The notes: generated by a model from the letters alone, not told the origin. 64,000 nucleotides of DNA from Nocardia inohanensis NBRC 100128 (GCF_001612945.1 NZ_BDBK01000014.1:186001-250000); one strand, 5' to 3'; counted from the stretch's first letter, positions 1-8,570 are shown. Translations and numbers: made by a program.

Positions 1-189
1 CGGCCGTTCGCGGAGTCGAGCCTTTCATATAACCGGAATATGATGCGGCATAACGGAACTGATCGCGACCTCGCAGGCGCCCGATCAGAATAGAAACTGG
101 GCCGCCCGTCCACGCGGACTCCGCTGCTGCCATCATGACTCAGCGCCGGTGCGACCGGCGCAGGATGCACCGGCTCATCCCCAATGTCC

Positions 190-213
190 GAAACGTGACT
201 TGCATCACGTTTC
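190..213. promoter_or_regulatory. CRP/GlxR-like palindromic operator
   Basis: Two perfect 9-bp arms, GAAACGTGA and TCACGTTTC, are separated by 6 bases. The core CGTGA-N6-TCACG differs from the CRP-family consensus TGTGA-N6-TCACA only at the outermost pair. It lies about 140 bp before the chosen start of the thioesterase gene and is the only strong regulatory-looking element in the first 350 bases, which otherwise hold no convincing gene. Assignment to a cAMP-receptor-type regulator is inference. Confidence 0.5.
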
Positions 214-351
214 AAAGTCATGAGCTCTCACTATCAGAAGAGATCAGGGCGATCGGTGCCGTATTGTCGCCGAAGTAGAGTTGGACTCGCGTCCAAGTCC
301 GAAACGCGATTCCCGGCAACCGGGCTCGGCCGATGTGGCATTCTCGCCGAT

Positions 352-1044
352 ATGTCGACCCACCTGCTCGTTTGCCTACCGTTCGCCGGTGCGGGCGCCT
401 CGTTCTACCGCAATGCACAGGCCCCCGCGGGGATCGACATATTGCCGATCCAATTGCCCGGCCGCGAGGAAAGATTCGCCGACGCGCTGTATCCGGATCT
501 GACCGCCGCCGTGGCGGATATCGCCCAGCAGATTCACCAGGCCGCCGCACCCGGACAGCGCATTCTGCTGCTCGGCCACAGCTTCGGCGCCATCCTCGCC
601 TTCGAACTGGCTCGTAGCCTCGGTTCCGTCGTCGACCACGTGTACGTGAGCGGATCGCCCGACCCGTGGAATCCGCGCGCCGAACGCGCCGCCGGCCTGA
701 CCGACGACGAATTCGTCGCCCGGGTCGAGACTTTCGCCGGTTACACCCATCCCACACTGGCGCACCCGGAGCTGCGGCAGATCATTCTGCCCGCCCTGCG
801 CGGCGACGTGGGTATGCACGAATCGTATGTGGCCGCGCCCGACGCGATCATCGCCGCACCGATCACCACACTGCGCGGCGCCGACGACGAATTGGTCGCC
901 GAGCCGGATCTGCACGGCTGGAAAAGGGCCACCTCGGGGGAGTTCTCGCTGCGAATGTTCCCCGGGGGGCACATGTATCTCGCCGACAATTTGACCGAAA
1001 CCCTGGAGTTCATCGCCGCGGCGGCGCGCGTGTCCCATGGCTGA
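352..1044 (+). CDS. Type II thioesterase (alpha/beta hydrolase) of an NRPS-type cluster
   Basis: A 230-residue stand-alone thioesterase of the kind that removes misloaded or stalled acyl groups from carrier proteins. The nucleophile elbow GHSFGA puts the catalytic serine near residue 77, and the histidine is in GGHMYL near residue 207. The N-terminal pattern LVCLPFAGAGASFYR and the PGREERF segment are typical of the GrsT/TycF family. An in-frame ATG at 220 is possible, but the 44 extra codons include AGA and TCA and look non-coding, so the ATG at 352 was chosen. Neither start has a good ribosome binding site. The gene overlaps the next by 8 bases, so the two are probably translationally coupled. 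Confidence 0.85.
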   Translation: MSTHLLVCLPFAGAGASFYRNAQAPAGIDILPIQLPGREERFADALYPDLTAAVADIAQQIHQAAAPGQRILLLGHSFGAILAFELARSLGSVVDHVYVSGSPDPWNPRAERAAGLTDDEFVARVETFAGYTHPTLAHPELRQIILPALRGDVGMHESYVAAPDAIIAAPITTLRGADDELVAEPDLHGWKRATSGEFSLRMFPGGHMYLADNLTETLEFIAAAARVSHG

Positions 1045-1861
1045 TGCGGAGCATCTGGTCGCCCTGGTGACGGGTGCGGCCCGGGGGATCGGACGGGCTT
1101 GCGCGCTGCGGCTCGCGGAGGCGAACTGCGCATTGGTGCTGATGGATATCGGCCGCGACACACCCGAAGTGCCGTACCCACTGGGTTCGGAGAGCCAGCT
1201 CGAGCACACCCGGCAACTGTGCCTGGAGGCCGGCGCGGATGCCGAGCTCCATCTCGGTGACGTCCGGTCGGAGGCCGATGTGGACTCGGTGATGGCGCTG
1301 GCGTTGCGCCGCTTCGGCCGCCTGGATGTGGTCGTCAATTGCGCGGGCATCGTGGGGCCCTCCGGTCTGGGCATCGACCAAGTGTCCGAACAGGATTGGC
1401 CGACCATGCTCGATATCAACCTGACCGGGCCGTTTCGAATCCTGTCCGCCGCCGCCCGCATCATGAAGCCGCAGGGTTCGGGCAGCATCGTCAATATCGC
1501 CTCCACCGCGGGTCTGGTCGGCTACCGCAACTTCGCCGGATACGTGGCCTCCAAGCACGGCCTGGTCGGGCTGACCAAAGCTGCCGCACTGGACCTGGCC
1601 CCGCATGGGATTCGTGTCAACGCGGTCTGCCCCGGTTCGGTCCACGACGCACCCGAGCTGGAAGGACGCATGCTGAGCGAGGTCGCGAACGCGCTCGCGC
1701 TGGAGGGCGATCACGAGAAACTCTTCCTGCGCGATCAGCCTTCGAACGCGCTGGTCGACGCGGCGGATATCGCCGAAACGGTCGCCTGGCTGGCCTCCGG
1801 CCGCAGCCGCAGCGTGGTCGGCGCGGTCGTGACGGTCGACGGCGGTTTCACCTCCCGATGA
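1037..1861 (+). CDS. SDR-family oxidoreductase with a mycofactocin-family-like loop
   Basis: A classical short-chain dehydrogenase of 274 residues. It has the glycine motif TGAARGIG (residues 12-19), NCAG (101-104), Ser156, and the catalytic pair Tyr169/Lys173 in YVASK. After the second strand it carries a long insertion with VPYPLGSESQLEHT before the DVR segment (residues about 45-77). This resembles the extra segment of mycofactocin-associated SDRs, which hold a non-exchangeable NAD. The substrate is unknown; the neighbours suggest a carrier-bound or released threonine derivative. Start is ATG at 1037, inside the upstream stop region. The link to mycofactocin is inference, as no mft genes are in the window. 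Confidence 0.8.
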   Translation: MADAEHLVALVTGAARGIGRACALRLAEANCALVLMDIGRDTPEVPYPLGSESQLEHTRQLCLEAGADAELHLGDVRSEADVDSVMALALRRFGRLDVVVNCAGIVGPSGLGIDQVSEQDWPTMLDINLTGPFRILSAAARIMKPQGSGSIVNIASTAGLVGYRNFAGYVASKHGLVGLTKAAALDLAPHGIRVNAVCPGSVHDAPELEGRMLSEVANALALEGDHEKLFLRDQPSNALVDAADIAETVAWLASGRSRSVVGAVVTVDGGFTSR

Positions 1862-1886
1862 TCGCTCCTCGTAGAGAAGGCCGGCT

Positions 1887-4832
1887 ATGACGACTCACCA
1901 CGCCCGCCCGGCCGCCGGGGCCGAGGTCGCGCCGATCGTCGGTATCGCGGTGCGGCTGCGGACCGCGCCCACCGATGCGGCCTTGACCGGCATGGTCGCC
2001 GCCGCACTCGGGATCACGCCCGGCGAGATCGGAACCTGGTGCCGCAGCGTGCCTTTCGCTGCCACCTCGCAGCCCGCCGCGCGACTCGTCCGGCAGCGAT
2101 TACGGCACCCGCTCGGCGGCGGCCTGCGGGCCCGGCTGACCTGCACCCGATACCCCGACGGCGCGGCGGACGTCGTGCTGCTGACGGCGGCGGACCCGCG
2201 ACCGGTACTCGCCGAACTCGACGGATACGGGGCCCGATCCATCGCCCAGCTCGCCGAATTCGACGGGCGCGGAGCAGATTCCACGGTTGGAACCGCCGAG
2301 CTCGAAGGTTTCGGAGCATGTTCCGGCACCGGCCTCGCGGAAGGCCCGAGCACGCAGCTCGACATCGCGTGGGGCGCGGATCACCGCGTTGACGAGCTGG
2401 CCGCCGCGATCGTCGCGACGCTGGCCCGCTTCGTGGACACCGCGACGCTGAGTGTGCACCTGCGAACCACCGACACGCTGCTGGAAACAGCGGGCCGGCC
2501 GACCGGCGTGGGGCCCGGAAACGGATACGCGGTCTGTGAGGTCGACGGCCACGGCTCGATCAAGGACATTTCGTCGCGGCTGGCGCTCGCCGAACCAGCG
2601 GTGGACACCACCGACGCCGGTGCGGTGCTGCGATCGGTGCGCATCACCGATTACACCGGCGCGGCGGCGCTGTACCTGCCCGGTGACCAGCCCGCCCGCG
2701 ACTTCGACGTCGTGATTCGGCCCGGCCCGGGATCGGACACCGTCCGGCTCTGGGTACGCGGCCCGGCCGCGGAGTCACCGGAACGACTCCGACCGCTGAC
2801 GCGTGCGTTCGCGGCCGTTTACCGACAGGTGCGAAAGTCCGGCCCGGACTTGTCCATTCGCGACCTGGAGTTCGCGGCACCGGTCCACGGGATCGGTCCC
2901 GACGCACGCCTTCAGCAGGCTGAACCGCTTTACCCCGGCCACCACTTCACGTCCCCGGATCCGGCCCCGGCCCCGGCCGAGACCGGACCTGACGCACGCC
3001 TTCGCCAGTCCCAACCGGATCGCTCCGGCCTCGGCCTCGCTTCCACCGAAATCGGCGCGGTCGTTGCGGAGTTCGGGTCGCCGGTGGCATCGGGCGAGCG
3101 GGTGGAACAGCGGGTTGCCGGACAGGCGACGGCTCGGCCGGACGCGATCGCCGTCCAGGACGGCGCGGGCGCGCTGACGTTCCGGGAGCTCGACGAGCTG
3201 TCCGGCTCGATCGCGGCCGGGCTGCTGGAACTCGGGGTGCTGCCGGGGGATTTCGTGGTGGTGGCGGCTGCCAAATCGGCCCGGTTGTTCGCGGTCATGC
3301 TGGGGATTTGGAAATGTGGCGCGGCCTATGTGCCGGTCGATATCGAATTCCCGGTCGAGCGGCTGCATTACATCGTCGAGGATTCGCGGGCGCGCGTCGC
3401 CGTGGTCGAAGCGGAGTTGGTCGAGCAGTTGCCGGAGGACATCGCGGTGGTGTCGATCGCGGAGCTGACCGGCCCGCTGATCGCGAATGCCGCATTGCCA
3501 CAATTGCTTTCGGGTGACGCGCCCGCCTACGCCATTTATACCTCGGGTACCACCGGCCGCCCCAAGGGTACGGTGATCGCGCATCGCAGCGCGCTCGCGT
3601 TGATCGACGCGCTGGAAGCGGAGTTCGCGCTGATGCCGGATGACCGGTGGAGCGTATTCCACTCCCCCGCCTTCGATTTCTCGGTGTGGGAGATCTGGGG
3701 CGCGCTGGCCACCGGTGGAACCGCGGTGGTGGTCGGCAAGGACACCGCCCGCGATCCGGCGGCATTCCATGCGCTGCTGCGTGATTCCGGTGTCACCGTG
3801 CTGAATCAGACGCCGTCGGCCTTCGCCCATTTGGTGCATCACGACGCTCGGGCTCCACTGCTGGAATCCGTGCGGCTGGTGATCCTGGGCGGAGAAGCCT
3901 TGCAGGGGAGCAGTTCCTCCGCTTGGCTGGATCGCTATCCGGAGCGGCGCTGCCGGTTGGTGAACATGTACGGCATTACCGAGACCACCGTGCACGTCAC
4001 CATCCAGCCGGTGTCCAAACAGGTCGCGTTGCGGGCCCCGAGTTCGGTGGGGCGCGCGATTCCCGGCTGGCGGACCGCCGTCTTCGGTCCCGATCTGCAG
4101 CCGGTGGCGCCGGGCTTCCCGGGCGAGATCTGGGTCGCCGGAGCGGGTTTGGCGCTCTACTACTCCGGCAACCCCGCGCTGACGGCCGGCCGGTTCGTGG
4201 CGGGCCCGGACGGGCAGCGCTGGTATCGGAGCGGGGATCTGGGCCGGGTGCGGCCCGACGGGACATTGGAGCATCTGGGCCGCATCGATCAGCAGATCAA
4301 GATCAACGGCTATCGCATCGAACTGGACGAGATCCGCAACAGCATCCGGCGGCGGCCCGGCGTACAGGACGCGATCGTGGTCTGTAATGCCAACGGCCGC
4401 TTCGCGACTCCGCGCTTGGACGCCTATGTGGTCGGCGACCTCGACCTGATCGAACTGCGCGGCATGGTGGAGCGCACCCTGCCCGCGTACATGCGCCCGG
4501 CGACCTACACGCCGCTGCCGTCGATTCCGCTCACCACCAACGGCAAAGCCGATACCGCCCGCCTCCCGGACCCGCTCGCCGCGGCACACCCGGCCGCGGA
4601 TCCAGTCGGCATCACGAAAACATCAGCGGCACAGGAGATCCTGTCCGCGGCCTGGCAGACTGTGCTCGGGGCCGCACCGAACCCCGAGGACAACTTCTTC
4701 CTCTCGGGCGGCAATTCACTGGCGGCGATCCACCTGAGCACCGAACTGTCCGACAACGGACTGCCCATGCAGCTGATGCTGCTCTACCGGCACCCGGTGT
4801 TCCGGGACCTCGCCACCGCCCTCGAAAACTGA
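1887..4832 (+). CDS. NRPS module: degenerate N-terminal domain, threonine-type adenylation domain, carrier domain
   Basis: A 981-residue protein. Residues from about 400 to 900 form an adenylation domain: YTSGTTGRPKGT near 550, FDFSVWE near 596, NMYGITETTVH near 693, RSGDLGR near 782 and NGKAD near 886. Aligning the pocket by eye to GrsA gives D-F-W-N-I-G-M-V-H-K, the pattern known for threonine-activating domains. A carrier domain follows, with the phosphopantetheine serine in LSGGNSLAA near 944. The first 340 residues lack the condensation motif HHxxxDG and look like a decayed or atypical condensation domain, followed by a low-complexity repeat linker. There is no reductase or terminal thioesterase. 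The start has an AGAAGG ribosome binding site. The likely product is threonyl-S-carrier protein that neighbours then process. Confidence 0.88.
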   Translation: MTTHHARPAAGAEVAPIVGIAVRLRTAPTDAALTGMVAAALGITPGEIGTWCRSVPFAATSQPAARLVRQRLRHPLGGGLRARLTCTRYPDGAADVVLLTAADPRPVLAELDGYGARSIAQLAEFDGRGADSTVGTAELEGFGACSGTGLAEGPSTQLDIAWGADHRVDELAAAIVATLARFVDTATLSVHLRTTDTLLETAGRPTGVGPGNGYAVCEVDGHGSIKDISSRLALAEPAVDTTDAGAVLRSVRITDYTGAAALYLPGDQPARDFDVVIRPGPGSDTVRLWVRGPAAESPERLRPLTRAFAAVYRQVRKSGPDLSIRDLEFAAPVHGIGPDARLQQAEPLYPGHHFTSPDPAPAPAETGPDARLRQSQPDRSGLGLASTEIGAVVAEFGSPVASGERVEQRVAGQATARPDAIAVQDGAGALTFRELDELSGSIAAGLLELGVLPGDFVVVAAAKSARLFAVMLGIWKCGAAYVPVDIEFPVERLHYIVEDSRARVAVVEAELVEQLPEDIAVVSIAELTGPLIANAALPQLLSGDAPAYAIYTSGTTGRPKGTVIAHRSALALIDALEAEFALMPDDRWSVFHSPAFDFSVWEIWGALATGGTAVVVGKDTARDPAAFHALLRDSGVTVLNQTPSAFAHLVHHDARAPLLESVRLVILGGEALQGSSSSAWLDRYPERRCRLVNMYGITETTVHVTIQPVSKQVALRAPSSVGRAIPGWRTAVFGPDLQPVAPGFPGEIWVAGAGLALYYSGNPALTAGRFVAGPDGQRWYRSGDLGRVRPDGTLEHLGRIDQQIKINGYRIELDEIRNSIRRRPGVQDAIVVCNANGRFATPRLDAYVVGDLDLIELRGMVERTLPAYMRPATYTPLPSIPLTTNGKADTARLPDPLAAAHPAADPVGITKTSAAQEILSAAWQTVLGAAPNPEDNFFLSGGNSLAAIHLSTELSDNGLPMQLMLLYRHPVFRDLATALEN

Positions 4833-4856
4833 GATTCGAACGAAAGGCACACAGCC

Positions 4857-4949
4857 ATGCTGGAAATTCTCGGCGTCCTCGCCAACCTCTTCGGAACCGG
4901 CGTCGGAATCGTGGCCAACGGGTCAGCGGTCTTGAACAGCCCGCGCTGA
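4857..4949 (+). CDS. 30-residue hydrophobic microprotein at the end of the NRPS operon
   Basis: Reads ATG to TGA as 30 codons, beginning MLEILGVLANLFGTGVGIVA and ending in LNSPR. An AAAGG ribosome binding site sits 9 bases before the ATG, and the gene starts 24 bases after the NRPS stop, so it is very probably expressed. The residues are hydrophobic and glycine-rich with no cysteine, giving at most one short membrane or amphipathic helix. I do not recognise a family. It could be a small membrane peptide, a protein partner of the NRPS product, or a substrate for modification; nothing in the sequence decides between these. Confidence 0.55.
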   Translation: MLEILGVLANLFGTGVGIVANGSAVLNSPR

Positions 4950-4965
4950 CCCGCGGCCCGGCCCG

Positions 4966-6012
4966 TCAGCCGATATTCGCCGACAGGTCGGGAATCATCC
5001 GATACGCCTCGTCCTGCCAGTTGGTCCAGGCGTGCAGGCCGTACGGCGGGAACGAGTACACGGCGTTCTGCGCGCCGAGGGTGGCCATCCGAACCTGGAA
5101 GGCGCGGGTGTTGGCCAGCGCCAAGGCTTCCAGCGGCGCGCCGCGCACCAGCCGGTCGGCGGCCGCGCCGAACGGGATGTCGAGGTCCTGCTGCATGGGC
5201 AGACCGCTACCCGCGGCGATCCACAGGCGGGTGTTGTTGGCGATCAGCGTCGGCGCGAAGACGAACGGATCCATGCGCAGCCACTGCTCGCCCCACGGCG
5301 GGGCCATGGAATCGACGTTGTAGCCGCCGGCGTCGATCATGGCCGTGCGAATGGCCTCCCGCATACCCGGCGCGGAGATGTTCAAGTAGCCGGAGAAGGA
5401 TCCGGCGAAGCTGAACATGTCCGGGTGGTAGGCCGAGAGGGTCAGCGCCGCGCTGCCGCCCATCGAAAGGCCGAAGACGCCGTTGCGATACGGGTTGAAG
5501 CCCAGCCGGTCCCGCAACGCCCACCGCAATTGGTTGGTGATGAAGGTTTCCCAGTCGTACCGGTAACTCTTGCCCGGCCCGCCGCCCAGCGCCTCGGTCG
5601 CGCCGGAACCGGTATTGGCCGCCGACGAACCCGCGCCCGCCGGGACGCCGAAGAACGAACTCGGCGAATTCCAGTCCGCGTAGAAACTCGACTCGCCGCC
5701 GACCGGCATCACCACATTGATGTTCCAGGAGGTGAGCACCTGGGCCACATTGGTGTCGTTCTCCCAGCCGTTCAGGATCTCGGTCGCGCGCTGCCCGTCC
5801 AGGGCGTACACGACGCGATTGGTGTTCCCGTCGGCGGCGCGGAACACGCGCGTCTTGATCGGTCCCATCACGGGCGAGTCGACCCAGAAGTCGAATCCGG
5901 ACGGGTCGAAGGCCGCAGCCGCGGGTGGCGCTTGATACGCCGTTATCCCGCTCGGCAGTAGCAGCGCCGCCGCTATGCCCAATACCGCGCGTTTGACCCC
6001 ACTACACCGCAT
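4966..6012 (-). CDS. Antigen-85-like mycolyltransferase 1
   Basis: A secreted esterase-fold enzyme of the Ag85/FbpA type, which moves mycolic acids between trehalose monomycolate and arabinogalactan or another trehalose monomycolate. From the ATG at 6012 it is 348 residues with a Sec signal peptide ending in a PPAAAA-type region. The nucleophile is Ser183 in GLSMGGS and the histidine is His327 in GLHAW. The family segments LDGQRA, NGWENDT and VMPVGGESSFYADW are present. An upstream in-frame extension to 6096 lacks a signal-peptide-like beginning; GAGAGGG before 6012 favours the shorter form. It is the last of three tandem paralogues, and its stop faces the NRPS operon 16 bases away. Confidence 0.92.
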   Translation of the reverse strand: MRCSGVKRAVLGIAAALLLPSGITAYQAPPAAAAFDPSGFDFWVDSPVMGPIKTRVFRAADGNTNRVVYALDGQRATEILNGWENDTNVAQVLTSWNINVVMPVGGESSFYADWNSPSSFFGVPAGAGSSAANTGSGATEALGGGPGKSYRYDWETFITNQLRWALRDRLGFNPYRNGVFGLSMGGSAALTLSAYHPDMFSFAGSFSGYLNISAPGMREAIRTAMIDAGGYNVDSMAPPWGEQWLRMDPFVFAPTLIANNTRLWIAAGSGLPMQQDLDIPFGAAADRLVRGAPLEALALANTRAFQVRMATLGAQNAVYSFPPYGLHAWTNWQDEAYRMIPDLSANIG

Positions 6013-6140
6013 CGACCTAGCCCTCTCGTCTGGAGCTTGGAACAACCCGACCTTGCAGAACTGATCTTCGGTACAGAACGAGTATCGGACGCCCATCTCG
6101 GCGTGTTCAGCGTGTCGCCGCCCGCGAGTCTGATTGGAGA

Positions 6141-6176
6141 TGAAAAAGAGGCCCCGCGCGGACAGCGCGGGGCCTC
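6141..6176 (-). terminator. Intrinsic terminator after mycolyltransferase 2
   Basis: Twelve-base perfect arms (GAGGCCCCGCGC at 6148-6159 and its complement at 6165-6176) enclose a 5-base loop. On the minus strand the stem is followed by five T residues. It lies 20 bases past the stop of the gene at 6196-7272, so mycolyltransferases 1 and 2 are probably separate transcripts. Confidence 0.85.
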
Positions 6177-6195
6177 GGTTTCGAGCGTCGTGGAG

Positions 6196-7272
6196 CTAGC
6201 CGATATTCGCCGACAGGTCGGGGACCATGCGGTTGACCTCGGCCTCCCAGTTCTGCCAGTTGTGCACACCGGTACCCGGGAAGTCATAGGTGACGTTATT
6301 GGCGCCCAGCGTCGCCATCCGGACCTGGAAAGCCCGGGTGTTGGCCAGTGCCAGGGCCTCCAGCGGCACACCCTGGATCACCGACATGACGCCGGTGACA
6401 TCGCCCGCGCCGGGCACACCGCTCGCGGCGGAGATCCACAGGCGGGTGTTGTTGTTCTTCAGGATCGGCGCGAAGACGAACGGATCCATGCGCAGCCACT
6501 GCTGGCCCCACGGCGGCGCCATCGAGTCGACGTTGTAGCCGCCGGCATCGATCATGGCGATGCGCATGGCCTCCCGCATACCGGGCGCGGAGATGTTCAG
6601 GTAGCCGGAGAACGAGCCCGCGTAGCTGAACTGGTCCGGGTGGTAGGCGGCCAGGGTCAGCGCGCCGGAACCACCCATGGACAGGCCGAACACGCCGTTG
6701 CGGTTCGGGTTGAAGCCGAGGCGGTCGCGCAGCGCGTTGCGCAGATCCTGGGTGATGAAGGTTTCCCAGGTGTAGCGGTAGGACTTGCCGGGGCCGCCGT
6801 CGAACATCTGGAGCGCGCCCGAACCGGAGGACGAGCCGGTGCCCGAACCCGAGGCGGAGCCGGAGGACGAACCGGCCGGCAGGTTCAGCAGCGCCGAGGG
6901 CGCGTTCCAGTCGGCGTAGAACGAGGACATGCCGCCGATGGGCATGACGACATTGATGTTCCAGCTGGTCAGCAGCTGCGCCACATTGGTGTCGATTTCC
7001 CAGCCGTTGAGGTTCTGGCCGGCGCGCATGCCGTCGAGGGCATAGACCACGCGAGAGGTATTGCCATCGGCCGCGCGGAAGATTCGCGACTTGACCGGGC
7101 CCATGGACGCGGAGTCCACGTAGAAGTCGAATCCTGATGGGTTATAGGCCGCGTGTGCGGCTCCGGCTCCTGCCACCGACACCCCGAACGGTAGCAACGT
7201 CGCCAAAGCGACACCCAGCACCGATCTCTTGAGCCAACCGCTGCGGGATCTCAGACGTCTCTCGCCTCGCAT
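6196..7272 (-). CDS. Antigen-85-like mycolyltransferase 2
   Basis: 358 residues from the ATG at 7272, with a Sec signal peptide (basic start, hydrophobic core, cleavage around AGAAHAA). The catalytic serine is Ser198 in GLSMGGS and the histidine is His337 in GVHNW. It is very close to mycolyltransferase 1 over the whole catalytic part, including the shared ends PGMREA and DLSANIG. Between residues about 134 and 152 it has a Ser/Gly-only insertion where paralogue 1 has a shorter Ala/Gly/Ser stretch. Its terminator lies just downstream. The tandem arrangement suggests duplication, with division of labour between acceptors. Confidence 0.92.
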   Translation of the reverse strand: MRGERRLRSRSGWLKRSVLGVALATLLPFGVSVAGAGAAHAAYNPSGFDFYVDSASMGPVKSRIFRAADGNTSRVVYALDGMRAGQNLNGWEIDTNVAQLLTSWNINVVMPIGGMSSFYADWNAPSALLNLPAGSSSGSASGSGTGSSSGSGALQMFDGGPGKSYRYTWETFITQDLRNALRDRLGFNPNRNGVFGLSMGGSGALTLAAYHPDQFSYAGSFSGYLNISAPGMREAMRIAMIDAGGYNVDSMAPPWGQQWLRMDPFVFAPILKNNNTRLWISAASGVPGAGDVTGVMSVIQGVPLEALALANTRAFQVRMATLGANNVTYDFPGTGVHNWQNWEAEVNRMVPDLSANIG

Positions 7273-7402
7273 GTTCTGTCCGGCCTTTCCTGTCGTTGTC
7301 TCACGCTTTTCCGGTCGTGTGTTCGTGACCACGGGCCGGAGGTCTCGGGGAGCCTATCGTGTGATGACTAACGGGGCGTTATCAGATCGAGACAGAAGTG
7401 AC

Positions 7403-7443
7403 CCGCGCCACTCTCTGCCGAAAAAGTGGCGCGGAGCTGCGCC
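7403..7443 (-). terminator. Probable terminator after mycolyltransferase 3
   Basis: Two overlapping hairpins can form: CCGCGCCAC (7403-7411) with its complement (7426-7434), or GGCGC (7428-7432) with GCGCC (7439-7443). In the second case the minus-strand transcript continues into a run of five T residues. It lies 55-95 bases past the stop at 7497. The rest of the 224-base gap shows no gene. Confidence 0.5.
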
Positions 7444-7496
7444 TGGATACAAAACAAGGGACAAATCCCGCTTGTCGAATCCATAGCGCCGCCGCA

Positions 7497-8570
7497 TCAG
7501 CCGATGTTCGCCGAGAGGTCCGGCAGCATCTTGTAGAGCTGTGCCTCCCAGTTCTTCCAGTTGTGCACGCCGACCCCCGGGAAGTCGTAGGTGACGTTGG
7601 AGCCACCGAGGCCGGCGTAGCGGGACTGGAAGGCGCGGGTGCCCATCAGCGCCACCGCCTCGATGCCCATGCCCTGCAAAGTCGTCATGTTCAGCGCGTC
7701 GCTGGAGGTCGGCAGGCCGCTGCCCGCGGAGATCCACATGCGAGTTCCGTTGGCCTTCAACTTCGGAGCGAACGAGTACGCGTCCAGGTGCTGCCACTGC
7801 GAGGTGGTCTTGGCCATCGACTCGACATTGAAACCGCCGGCGTCGAGCATGGCGACCCGCACCGCGTTGCGCATCACCGAATCGGACATGTTCAGCGCGC
7901 CGGAAAACGAACCGGCATAACAGAACTGACCGGGGTAGAAGGCGGCCAGCATGAGCGCGGAGCTGCCGCTCATGGACAGGCCGACGACGCCGTTGCGAGT
8001 CGAGCTGAAGCCCAGGCGATCTCGCAGGCCGGTGGGGAGTTCCTTGCTGAGGAAGGTCTCCCACTTGTAGGCGTAGGACTTGCCGGGGCCGCCCGCGAGG
8101 ACCTGCGAGGAGCCGGAATTGGTTCGGCCCGCGTCGGTTCCGGCGGAGCTGCCCAGGAAGGTGCTGGCGGCGTTCCAGTCGGTATAGAAGCTGGACTGGC
8201 CGCCGACCGGCATCACCACATTGATGTTCTGCTTGGTGAGTTCGCGCGCGACCTCGGTCTCGATCTCCCAGCCGTTCAGGTCGTCGCGGGCGCGCATGCC
8301 GTCGAGGGCGTAGAGCACGCGGTTCGTATTGCCGTCCGCGGCACGGAAAACCCGGCTCTTGACCGGTCCCATGGTCGCGGAATCGACATAGAAGTCGAAG
8401 CCGTCGGAGTTGAAAGCCGCTCGCGCGGTTGCCGGGGAGGCGATGGAACCGATCAGTGGCGCGGCGGCGGCCAGTGCCGCGCCCGCCAAGGTTCCTTTGA
8501 GCAGCCCCCGCCGCGTGATCGGACGTCCGCCGCCCGACTGTGCCCCACCATTCACAGTTACGCCCCGCAT
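7497..8570 (-). CDS. Antigen-85-like mycolyltransferase 3 with a Tat-type signal
   Basis: 357 residues from the ATG at 8570. The fold and motifs match the other two: Ser199 in GLSMSGSS, His336 in GVHNW, and the DLSANIG end. GLSMSGS is closer to GLSMAGS of mycobacterial Ag85 than to GLSMGGS of its neighbours. Unlike them, its leader begins with a twin-arginine motif, TRRGLLKG at residues 19-26, before a long alanine-rich core. That implies export in a folded state by the Tat system. It sits closest to the arabinogalactan operon, where M. tuberculosis has fbpA. Function as a mycolyltransferase is established for the family, but acceptor preference cannot be read. Confidence 0.92.
   Translation of the reverse strand: MRGVTVNGGAQSGGGRPITRRGLLKGTLAGAALAAAAPLIGSIASPATARAAFNSDGFDFYVDSATMGPVKSRVFRAADGNTNRVLYALDGMRARDDLNGWEIETEVARELTKQNINVVMPVGGQSSFYTDWNAASTFLGSSAGTDAGRTNSGSSQVLAGGPGKSYAYKWETFLSKELPTGLRDRLGFSSTRNGVVGLSMSGSSALMLAAFYPGQFCYAGSFSGALNMSDSVMRNAVRVAMLDAGGFNVESMAKTTSQWQHLDAYSFAPKLKANGTRMWISAGSGLPTSSDALNMTTLQGMGIEAVALMGTRAFQSRYAGLGGSNVTYDFPGVGVHNWKNWEAQLYKMLPDLSANIG

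Noticed and set aside
220..351. N-terminal extension of the thioesterase to an ATG at 220
   Set aside because: The 44 codons include rare AGA and TCA, show no family similarity, and lie against the operator; the family begins at the residue encoded at 352.
2775..4589. A 604-codon minus-strand frame inside the NRPS
   Set aside because: Antisense shadow of the adenylation domain; no known motif.
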